Of a stretch of DNA of 64,000 nt, positions 11,184 through 21,723 are shown piece by piece. A program made the position numbers and the translations under genes. Within the stretch, counting starts at the first letter, position 1, and every line of letters begins with the position of its first letter. The notes below the pieces were generated by a model, which had not been told where the DNA came from, searched no databases, and was given only the letters and a program-made list of their open reading frames with translations. The stretch comes from Balanoglossus misakiensis (Eukaryota > Hemichordata), in assembly GCA_040954595.2 (NCBI GenBank), contig CM082580.2, forward strand, positions 5,766,001 through 5,830,000, given 5' to 3'.

Positions 11184-11880
11184 ACCAATCACAATGAAGT
11201 AGCAGTCGGTACCCAGTTCAGTCATTGCAACCATCCATTTTGTGGAAGCTTCAGGTCTGAATGGCAAAATACACTTTTGATCTCATGCACTACAACATCT
11301 GACACAACAACATTTTTTTTAATTGGAGAAATGATTGTTTCAAATCATAAATTCATAACATGATTTATTGGATTCAAGTAGTGTTTGTTTCTTATTCGTT
11401 TTCTAGAAATCTTTTATGACCATATAACTAGTTTTCAACTTGAAATTTTATTTCACTTTAGAAATATGTAAGGATATAACCAGCAATAGTTACAGTTGGA
11501 ACTAGTGATGTATTGTTTACAGGAGTACCAGTATATTTCCAAAATTGTAGAAATATATGTTCACCAATTGTTACAGATTGGATATGAAACTCCAACAAAA
11601 GATTTTCACGATTTATATCGAATTAAATTTGACTAAACCATTTTCATTTTCCATGGTTCCCCAAATACTTCAACAGTTTCAATTTTTCTAAAATGCTCAC
11701 CATTTAATGTATATTTCAAGTATACCTTTTTACGTTTAAATCACATTATTTCAACCATTTCACCACCATAGAAGGTCAGGCCAGCCAAACCTACCATGAG
11801 AAAATGGCCGTTATCTACTGCAGTGTTCTTTAAAAATTTATGTGAACATATGTCAATTTAGAATTTGTAAGAAGAATTAG

Positions 11881-11886
11881 AATAAA
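11881..11886 (+). terminator. Poly(A) signal, C1q copy 1
   Basis: AATAAA in a context (agaattagAATAAAACAA) conserved in all three units, about 700 bp after the stop. The equivalents are 16709-16714 and 20717-20722. Confidence 0.55.
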
Positions 11887-13147
11887 ACAATTAACAACAG
11901 TTATCATGTCACTTTAGTTTATTTTTGCAAAATTTGAAAGATCACGATCAAATTCCGTACATAGTTACAATATTAAATAACAACTGTTTGCATATCACAC
12001 ACATGTAGGAGTTGAGTATCTCTCTGGGCCCAAGGTAACCATGGTAATTACCTGACAAAGCTGATAACATTTGACAATATTTTGTTTATTTTAATTTCTT
12101 TGATGGTCTTTTCATGTTGTTCTCACTGAATTATGCCAAGTGACTACTTCTTAAACCTTTAGCCACACATGGGTATGATGAGAATACAATACGTCTACAT
12201 GATAATTTTTGGTACTGACAAAAAATTAAACGGTTTGTGTGTAATATCCATGTATGGGTTGTGAACTGAGCCCTGACAACTGGTCAGTGAGCGTGTTTCT
12301 GTGTCACTAGAACACCATATAAATGTCAAAAGTTAGCAACTTTTGTCCCTTTAATCTCTGGTGGCCGTGACAGTACTTTCACTGATAAGGTGCTTTTATT
12401 TTCCTTCTTTTTATTAATGATATATCCTTTCATGATATTTTTTGCATGGTAGCTGCGTGGTTCAATCTAAACTTGTTTGAGCATAATAATGGTTTGGAAA
12501 CCAAACAGCGCCACCAAACCTTAAATGCTTGTGGCCTTTTGTTTTTATATAGCAGGTTTAAGAAACCACACTTGAAATTGTCATGATTTTATGTTTTGTT
12601 TATCAACATGCTACTGATATTTACACTGTCATTTATCTTGAGGGATAAACATAAACCAAAGTTATGTCATGTCCACATCACTCATTGTCGAAAAGGGTTG
12701 TTATTTAGATCTGTAATATTTATCATTATATGACACTGACAGAATAGTGTAGTATACAATGGCAGATTTAAATTATTATAATAGAAATCACACCAAATTA
12801 AAGCACAGAGTGATACGATATGTAGCACTTGATTATCATCCAATTATTACCAAAAAATGTAAACAGCAAATGTCAAAATACACGCTGCAAACAGCACAAA
12901 CATTGTTTACATCATCAAGGGACAATGTATGACAGGAATGCTATTTTTGTAGTCACCAGCAGTTGGTGGCCATATATGGTGAGAAATTTGCTAGTTTTGG
13001 TATTCCACTTTACTGCAGAATGGAGGTAGAATTATTTATCAGCAACTGATGTGCACAAGGAAATGATATAGTATATCTCACCTTGGGATTAGAAACTTTT
13101 TTTCAAGTTTGAAAAGCTGACATTTTGCAAAGTTAATTTATGAAAGA

Positions 13148-13157
13148 TATATAAAGG
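13148..13157 (+). promoter_or_regulatory. TATA box, C1q copy 2
   Basis: TATATAAAGG, same context as copy 1. The 5' exon donor is GCAAG|GTAGAC at 13372, feeding the acceptor just before the ATG at 13910. Confidence 0.6.
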
Positions 13158-13909
13158 TCCACAAGTGTGTAACAGCTTCACTTAAAATCTCCCCACGAAA
13201 AAGTGGACTTGCTGATATGTAAATTACATGATATCAAAACAACTGCTTCAGTTTCTTAAACTTTCACCAAGAAACAACTGCTGCAAGAAAGTGCAGAAGA
13301 CTTGGCAGAATTTGGAATAGAATCAGAAATATCTTTTGGGTTTGGAGACAACCAAGGAACAAAGCAAGCAAGGTAGACTTATAAATCTTTAATTTTGATC
13401 TTAAATATGACAACAAGAACAGTTTGACAATTAATAATATTCCCTTTGGCATGCGATACAATATCTAGCTTGCCGCTGAAAAGTTTGTTTTCCTATATTG
13501 AGTCAACGCAGCATTTTATAATACTTTCGCAGCAGTCATTGGTTCTTTCACTTTGAGTAAATGCTCATTAGAAACTACATGCATTTATCTTCCAACAAAT
13601 TGTGGCAGTATTCCCTAGTCCAAAATGTGATAGGATTTTTGGTGATGGCATTTTATTACTGCAGGGATGGGTGAAGTGCTGATGACAACATACTGAGCAG
13701 ACATCCTGGTATCATATTCACTGAACACTGTGTCTTACGTGACTAGACAAGCATCATGTGCTTGTCACTTAGGCAGGGTACCAGCCATGGTATCATATGA
13801 CCAGTTTTTCTAATCAGTTTCCATCAACCAAAAAGAAAGTTTGTAATTTTTTTTTGTTCAAATTAATTATAAAATCTGGTGTAACATTTTTTTATGTTTC
13901 ACTTCCAGC

Positions 13910-16051
13910 ATGAGTTATTGGCTGATTATGAGTATGCTGCTTGGATTTGCCCACACCAACACTGCACAAGTGACTGATGGGGACCAATGTCTGAGTATTT
14001 GCCCGGACTCATGGCCTGATATGAGAACTGGTCAAACGGGAATGCCAGGCCAACCAGGTCCAATTGGAAGACAAGGTAATACTGCCCTCTATCAGGGAAA
14101 CTTGGTTTCTTTGCCCCCTCTACAAAGGAAGTTTGTTTTGTACAAATAAAGCTGAGTGATTGAACTTCTGTGAATGGACCAGAGGCGTGGGTGTATCTGT
14201 ATGTAGAACTTTTGAAAAACAAATTCTGCCTCCAGATGTAATTTAATAGCCTACTTAAGGAATCATAATCTGAAGTTGAGACACAAAACAGATATTTCAG
14301 TGAATAAAAATAAAACTGTCACTAGCTGTCTCTTGAGTTCTGGCACATGACTTAGGCTGCATTCACAAACACCTCTGGAGGGGGGGGGGGGGCGGGAGAA
14401 TTCAATTTTTTTTACCGCTAATTTTCACATGCCCCCCTTCCGAACTGCCAATATTTTCAAATCCCCCCCTTCCGAACTGCCAAAATTTTGAAATCCCCCC
14501 CCTCCCATTTTCTTTCACAGAGCAAAACACATCACCTATCTATCTTGTAAAAAGAAAAACAGCGCTCCCATGAAAAGCATTTGAAACTGATGTTTCCCCT
14601 CATCAGTGGGTATTAAAACTGAACATTGTTTTTATTTTTTAAGTACATATATTTGTATTCTGTGTTTGGAGACATTGTAAACCGAGAATTGAAGGGGGTG
14701 GGTCTGGGAGGGGGTGTCCCCCTCCCACGTAAGAAAATTTACAGAGCTCAAAGCTGCATTTTAATGAACCCGGCAAAAGCAAATTAACTCAACTACCGGT
14801 ATGTTGGGGAGGACAAATTTAACCGTCGGCGCTCAAAGTTATCATGGGGTGGGGCAAGTCCCCTGACCTGGGACACTAGATAAACCAGTCAATGATTGAA
14901 AGGTGTTGATGATTGGAGGGGGTGGGTGTGGGAGGGGGTGTGCCCCTCCCACATTAGAAAAGTTTGTAAAATAAAGGGCGCGAAACTGCATTTTTGTGGA
15001 CTCAAAATAAATATTTAGTCGTTAAAGTTTTCAAGATCCCCCCTTTCAGTCCCTAAATTATTTCAAATCCCCCCCTCACATACCCTGAATTTTTTCAAAT
15101 CCCCCCCCCTCAATTCTCCTGCCCCCCCCCCCCCCTCCAGAGGTGTTTGTGAATGCAGCCTTACTGGCAATTGTTCTACTTTTTGTAGGTCAGCCTGGTG
15201 TGATAGGTCCTGCAGGGAGTCCAGGGGTCAAAGGTGAACCAGGGGAGAAGGGAGAGAAGGGCAATTTGGCCGCCAAAGGAGAAACAGGTAGTTGTCATCA
15301 ATAATAAAGTATTGGAAACATGCTTCACAATGTTTTAATAATAAAAAAAAACACATTTCAAAGTAGAATTCTTTCCATTTTTAAAGAGTTGAAATATTTT
15401 TGAGACTTTTGAAGACCCAACATATATGTACATGCCCTGCAGGTGTAATCTGATCTGCAAATTGTTTTGTCTTGAACACTTGAAGGTCACCCAGGTGCCA
15501 AAGGTCAAACTGGTTTTCCTGGAAAGATTGGTCCACAGGGTCCAAAAGGTGAGAGTGGCCAGAATGGAACTGATGGCGTCAAAGGTGAAACTGGAGAACA
15601 TGGGGTCAAAGGTCAGAAAGGTGAAGTGGGTGAGGTACAACAAGCCAAGGTGGCATTCTCTGTTGGAAGGAAATCTAGCGTCATTGGGACCAATTCAGAG
15701 CAAACTATCACCTATACTGATGTGATAGTACAAGAAGTACGTGCCAATATTGATATCAATACTGGTGTGTTCACTTGTCAAGTTCCTGGTATCTATTATT
15801 TCTCTTTCTCATTCCGTTCATACAGTGATAAAGCCCTGTACATACAACTCAAACAGAATGATGAATACAAGTTTACACTTTATCGGTCAACCGCTTCAGG
15901 ATATGATGTTCACTCACAGAGTGGCATGTTACACCTGAACCAAGGTGATCAAGTCAAATTAGTGATGCCCATTTGTGGCAGTTGCCGTGCACACAATTGT
16001 GATCCAAACCATTGCAACACATTCAATGGGTACCTAATCTACCCTGACTAA
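13910..16051 (+). CDS. Secreted collagen/C1q-domain protein, copy 2
   Basis: Coding exons 13910-14075, 15189-15287 and 15486-16051 give 276 residues. Signal peptide, QCLSIC cysteines, Gly-X-Y stalk and C1q domain are laid out as in copy 1. It has one extra codon near the start of the C1q domain (QEVRANID where copy 1 has QEGANIN). The collagen interruption reads GNLAAK rather than GHLAAK. The variable C-terminal patch reads PICGSCRAHNCDPNH, which adds two cysteines not in copy 1. Intron 2 holds the Harbinger-like insertion, yet splice sites are intact, so the gene is probably still functional. Confidence 0.87.
14355..15160. mobile_element. PIF/Harbinger-like non-autonomous element (MITE) with TTA duplication
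   Basis: An 806 bp insertion with perfect terminal inverted repeats of at least 37 bp (GGCTGCATTCACAAACACCT at the left end, complemented at the right end, each running into a G or C run). It is flanked by TTA at 14352-14354 and 15161-15163. Copies 1 and 3 show the empty site at the same intron position (copy 3 reads CATGACTTACTGGC). A 3-bp TTA target duplication and GG-starting termini fit PIF/Harbinger. The interior has GGGGGTGGGTGTGGGAGGGG repeats and no transposase frame. Confidence 0.88.
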
Positions 16052-16708
16052 ACAATCACAATGAAGTAGCAGTCGGTACCCAGTTCAGTCATTGCAAATA
16101 TCCATTTTGTGGAAGCTTCAGGTCTGACTGGCAAAATACACTTTTGATCTCATGCACTACAACATCAGACACAACAATATTTTTTTTAATTGGAGAAATG
16201 ATTGTTTTAAATCATAAATTCATAACATGATTAATTGGATTCAAGTAGTGTTTGTTTCTTGTAAATCCTTTATGACCATATAACTAGTTTTCAACATTTT
16301 TATTATTTTATTTCACTTTAGAAATATGTAAGGATATGACCAGCAATAGTTACAGTCGGAACTACTGTAGTGGTGTATTGTATACATAAGTATATTTCCA
16401 AAATTGTAGACATATATTTACCAATTGTGACAGATTGGATAGAAAGCTCTAGCAAAAGATTATCATGATTATCGAATTAAATTTTACTAAACCATTTTCA
16501 TTTCCGTGGTTCCCCAAACACTTTCATCAATAGTTTCATTTTTTTAAAATTCTCATCATTTAATGTATATTCAACTATACCTTTTTACATTTAAATCACA
16601 TTATTTCAACCATTTCACAACCATAGAAGGTCAGGCCAGCCAAACCTACCATGAGAACATGGCCGTTATGTGAACATATGTCAATTTAGAATTTGTTAGA
16701 AGAATTAG

Positions 16709-16714
16709 AATAAA
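16709..16714 (+). terminator. Poly(A) signal, C1q copy 2
   Basis: AATAAA in the same conserved context as in copy 1, about 660 bp after the stop. Confidence 0.55.
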
Positions 16715-17962
16715 ACAATGAACAACGCTTATCATGTCACTTTAGTTTATTTTTGCAAAATTTGAAAGATCACGATCAAATTCTGTACATAGTTACAATA
16801 TTAAATAACAACTGTTTGCATATCACACACATGTAGGATTTGAGTATCTCTGTGGGCCCAAGGTAACCATGGTAATTACCTGGCAAAGCTGATAACATTT
16901 GACATTATTTTGTTTATTTTAATTTCTTTGATGGTCTTTTCATGTTGTTCTCACTGAATTATGCCAAGTGACTACTTCTTTCACCTCAGCCACAAATGGG
17001 TATGATGAGAATACAATACGTCTACATGATAATTTTTGGTACTGACAAAAAATGAAACGGTTTGTGTGTAATATCCATGTATGGGTTGTGAACTGAGCCC
17101 TGACAACCGTGTCAGTGAGCATGTTTCTGTATCTGTAGAATACCATATAAATGTCATAAGTTAGCAACTTTTGTCCCTTTAATCTCTGGTGGCCGTGACT
17201 GTACTTTCACTGATAAGGTGCTTTCATTTTCTTTCTTTTTCTTAATGATATTTCCTTTCATGATATTTTTTGCATGGTAGCTGCATGGTTCAATCTAAAC
17301 TTGTTTGAGCATCATTATGGTTTGGAAACCAAACAGCGCCACCAAACCTCAAATACTTGTGGCCTTTTGTTTTTATATAGCAGGCTTTAAGAAACCACAC
17401 TTGCAATTGTTAGATTTTATGTCTTGTTTATCAACATGCTACTGATATTTACTCTGTAATTTATCTTGACCAAAGTTATGTGATGTCCACATCACTCATT
17501 GCCGAAACAGGGTTGTTATTTAGATCTGTAATATTTATCAGTATATGACACTGACAGAATAGTGTAGTATACAATGGCATATTTAAATTATTATAATAGA
17601 AATCACACCAAATTAAAGCACAGAGTGATACGTTATGTAGCACTTGATTATCATCCAATTATTATCAAAAATTGTAAACAGCAAATCTCAAAATACACGC
17701 TGCAAACAGCACAAACATTGTTTACATCATCAAGGGAGAATGTATGACAGGCATGCTATTTTTGTAGTCACCAGCAGTTGGTGGCCATATATGGTGAGAA
17801 ATTTGCTAGTTTTGGTATTCCACTTTACTGCAGAATGGAGGTAGAATTATTTATCAGCAACTGATGTGCACAAGGAAATGATATAGTATATCTCACCTTG
17901 GGATTAGAAACTTTTTTTCAAGTTTGAAAAGTTGACATTTTGCAAAGTTAATTTATGAAAGA

Positions 17963-17972
17963 TATATAAAGG
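17963..17972 (+). promoter_or_regulatory. TATA box, C1q copy 3
   Basis: TATATAAAGG in the same context as the other two units. It would drive the 5' exon that ends at donor GCAAG|GTAGAC at 18183. Confidence 0.6.
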
Positions 17973-18169
17973 TCCACAACTGTGTAACAGCTTCACTTAA
18001 AATCTCCCCACGAAAAAGTGGACTTGCTGATATGTAAATTACATGATACCAAAACAACAACCAGTTTCTTAAACGTTCACCAAGAAACAACTGCTGCGTT
18101 GAAGACTTGGCAGAATTCAAGAAAGAGTCTGGCATATCTACATCTTTTGTGTTTGGAGACATACAAGGA

Positions 18170-20014
18170 ATGGCGCAAGCAAGGTAGACTTATAAATTCC
18201 TATAATTGCAGTGATCATAAATATATATGACGGTCATAATATGCTGATGATTAAAGAGAATTAATGAGATAAAAATAAAAATTTCTCTATTAATTATCGA
18301 GTTCAGAATCCCCTAAAACTGTATATTTTCTTAAAGCTGAGATATAGGAGAACATTTTGGTTACTTCAGTGTGACTATTATTTGCACAACTATCACGTGA
18401 CAAGCAATTACCTTCCAAAAACAGGTTTTCTCGATGTTTTGTGTTAACGCTTTGAGATATCTGGCTTAAATTTGTGTGAATGCAAGCTAGCTGTCGTAAC
18501 TCTGTATCACAGAGTTTTTTCAAAACTATCTAGCCTAATTGATAGATCAAACTTTCGATAGACCAGGTCACCAGGGTTTACTAGTATTCACTGCTCCGGA
18601 AACTCTCTAAATAAATCTCAAACTCTGGTCTAACACCATTTTGATGTTTCACACCCAGCTTGAGTTATTGGCTGATTATGAGTATGCTGCTTGGATTTGT
18701 CCACACCAACACTGCACAAGTGACTGATGGGGACCAATGTGTGAGTATTTGCCCGGACTCATGGCCTGATATGAGAACTGGTCAAACGGGAATGCAAGGC
18801 CAACCAGGTCCAATTGGAAGACAAGGTAATACTGCCCTCTTTTGGAGAAACTTAGTTTCTTTGCCTTGTGTAGCAAGGATGTTCGTTTGGTACAAATGAA
18901 GCTGAGTGATTGAACTTCTGTGAGTGGACCAGAGGCATGGGTGTATCTGTATGTAGAACTTTTGAAAAACAAATTCTGCCTCCAGATGTAATTTAATAGC
19001 CTACACTTAAGGAATCATAATCTGAAGTTGAGACACAAAACAGATATTTCAGTGAATAAAAATAACAAAACTGTCACTAGCTGTCTCTTGAGTTCTGGCA
19101 CATGACTTACTGGCAATTGTTCTACTTTTTGTAGGTCAGCCTGGTGTGATAGGTCCTGTAGGGAGTCCAGGGGTCAAAGGTGAACCAGGGGAGAAGGGAG
19201 AGAAGGGCAATTTGGCCGCCAAAGGAGAAACAGGTAGTTGTCATCAATAACAAGATAATCATGCAAGAATACAACTTTTAAAAGTGGAAAAATGCTACAA
19301 AATGTTTTAATAATTAAGAAAAACATTTCAAAGTAGAATTCTTTCCATTTTTAAAGAGTTGAAATATGAGACTTTTGAAGACCCAACGTATATGTACATG
19401 CCCTGCAGGTATTATCTGATCAGCAAATTGTTTTGTCTTGAACACTTGAAGGTCACCCTGGTGTCAAAGGTCAAACTGGTTTTCCTGGAAAGATTGGTCC
19501 ACAGGGTCCAACAGGTGAGAGTGGCCAGAATGGAACTGATGGTGTCAAGGGTGAAACTGGAGAAGTTGGGGTCAAAGGTCAGAAAGGTGAAGTGGGTGAA
19601 GTACAGCAAGCCAAGGTGGCATTCTGTGTAGGAAGGAGATCTGAGGTCATTGGGACCAATGAATGGCAAACTATCACCTATACTCATGTGATAGTACAAG
19701 AAGGTGCCAATATTGATATCAACACTGGTGTGTTCACTTGTCAAGTTCCAGGCATCTATTATTTCTCTTTCTCATTCCGTTCATACAATGGTAAATACCT
19801 GTCCATACGGCTCAAACAGAATGATGAATACAAGTTTGAACTTCGTCGGCCAACTGCTTCAGGATATGATGTTCACTCACAGAGTGGCATGTTACACCTG
19901 AACCAAGGTGACCATGTCAAATTAGTGATGCCCAGTGGTGCCAGTTACCATACATACTTTTGTAATCAAGAGCATTGCAACACATTCAATGGGTTCCTAG
20001 TCTACCCTGACTAA
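18170..20014 (+). CDS. Secreted collagen/C1q-domain protein, copy 3, with relocated start codon
   Basis: Proposed coding exons 18170-18183, 18659-18825, 19135-19233 and 19452-20014 give 280 residues. The ATG used by copies 1 and 2 is TTG here (18660-18662). The upstream exon, however, reads AAGGAATGGCGCAAGCAAG|gt where the others read AAGGAACAAAGCAAGCAAG|gt, creating an ATG at 18170. Splicing to the C at 18659 gives M-A-Q-A-S-L-S-Y-W-L-I-M in frame with the old signal peptide. If that start is not used, the next in-frame ATG is seven codons into the old exon and leaves a short leader (MSMLLGFVHT). The stalk and C1q domain are intact; the variable patch reads PSGASYHTYFCNQEH. Otherwise as copy 1. 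Confidence 0.8.
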
Positions 20015-20716
20015 ACAATCACAATGAAGTAGAAGTTGGTACCCAGTTCAGTCATTGCAACCATCCATTTTGTGGAAGCTTCAGGTCTGACTGGCAAAAT
20101 ACACTTTTGATCTCATGCACTACAACATCAGACACAACAATATTTTTTTTAATTGGAGAAATGATTGTTTTAAATCATAAATTCGTAACATGATTTATTG
20201 GATCCAAGTAGTGTTTGTTTCTTGTTTGTTTTCTAGAAATCCTTGATGACAATATAACTAGTTTTCAACTTTTTTATTATTTTATTTCACTTTAGAAATA
20301 TGTAAGGATATAACCAGCAATAGTTACAGTCGGAACTACTGTAGTGGTGTATTGTATACGTAAGTATATTTCCAAAATTGTAGAAATATATTTTCACCAA
20401 TTGTGACAGATTGGATAGGAAGCTCTAGCAAAAGATTATCATGATTATCGAAATTAAATTTTACTAAACCATTTTCATTTCCATGGTTCACCAAACACTT
20501 TCATCAATAGTTTCATTTTTTTTAAATTCTCACCATTTAATGTATATTTCAAATATACCTTTTTACATTTAAATCACATTATTTCAACCATTTCACCACC
20601 ATAGGTCAGGCCAGCCCAACCTACCATGAGAACATGGCCGTTATCTATACAGCACTGTTCTTTAAAAATTTATGTGAACATATGTCAACATATGTAGAAT
20701 TTGTTAGAAGAATTAG

Positions 20717-20722
20717 AATAAA
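20717..20722 (+). terminator. Poly(A) signal, C1q copy 3
   Basis: AATAAA in the same conserved context, about 700 bp after the stop. Confidence 0.5.
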
Positions 20723-21478
20723 ACAATGAACAACAGTAATCATGTCACTTTAATTTATTTTTCAAAAATTTGAAAGATCACGATCAAATTCCGTACATAG
20801 TTACAATATTAAATAATTGTTTGCATATCACACAAATGTAGGGTTGAGTATATCCCTTGGCCCAAGGTAACCATGGTAATTATCATGACAAAGTTGTTAG
20901 ATAACTTTTGACATTTTTTTGTTCAATTTAATTTCATTTGATGGTCTATTCATGTTGTTCTCACTGAATTATGCCAAGTGACTACACTTAAGCCACACAT
21001 GGGTATGATGAGAATACAATACGTCTGCATGATAATTTTTGGTACTGACAAAAAATTAAACGGTTTGTGTGTAATATCCATGTATGGTTGTGAACTGAGC
21101 CCTGACAACTGGTCAGTGAGCATATTTCCGTGTCAGTAGAACACCATATACCGGTAAATGTCAAAAGTTAGCAACTTTTGTCCCTTTAATCTCTGGTGGC
21201 CGTGACAGTACGTTCACTGCTTTCATTTTCTTAATGATTTTTTCGTTCATATTTTTTGCATGGCAGCTGTGTGTGTTTGAATCTGAAGTTGAAATGTCTT
21301 CTTAATGCTTCTGCTGATGATGCTTGGAAATCATTACAGACGAAGGAGGTAGACAACATTTCTTTAATGAACGCGTCTTTCTTCAACAATGTATAATAGG
21401 GAAACGAGAAACAAAAATGTATACATCTCTCAATGTGCAAGACACATCCCACAGCACTTGTTGAAAACCAGTTTGCAT

Positions 21479-21484
21479 TTTATT
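21479..21484 (-). terminator. Poly(A) signal of psme3
   Basis: AATAAA on the minus strand (TTTATT on the plus strand), about 240 bp downstream of the psme3 stop codon. It is a reasonable 3' end for that gene. Confidence 0.45.
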
Positions 21485-21723
21485 TAAATACGTCCACTTA
21501 CAAAGTAAATTTTGCTTTCCAACAAGCTTCACAAAGATTTTTCTTTCATGGGCAACTTTCTTCTCTAAAAATAAACAAAAAAACAAAACAAAAGTGAACA
21601 GAACGCGACAATATGTTGGGAACACGGATTTTGTTGTACGACCAGGCGGCAAATGGATCTTGCCAACCATCCACACATCTGACAGCTGAAAAGTTGTGCA
21701 AACAGAATCCCTTGGGTTCCTTG

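Larger units (their letters stand above)
8231..12307 (+). repeat. Tandem segmental duplication, unit 1
   Basis: About 4.08 kb, starting with accatataaatgtcaaaagttagcaacttttgtccc and running to the next occurrence of the same junction at 12308. It carries promoter, 5' exon, C1q gene and 3' flank. Long stretches are near-identical to units 2 and 3, including introns and the 3' flank. Confidence 0.9.
12308..17140 (+). repeat. Tandem segmental duplication, unit 2
   Basis: Second unit, about 4.83 kb. The extra length relative to units 1 and 3 is the 806 bp element at 14355-15160. Small indels against unit 1 are scattered in the flanks, and the upstream region (12308-13900) is near-identical to 8231-9830. 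Confidence 0.9.
17141..21144 (+). repeat. Tandem segmental duplication, unit 3 and partial unit 4
   Basis: Third unit, about 4.0 kb. Intron 1 (about 18184-18640) no longer matches units 1 and 2 although both flanks do. The unit-start sequence appears once more at 21145-21230 and then loses similarity, so a fourth copy once began here or the duplication breakpoint lies here. Confidence 0.85.
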
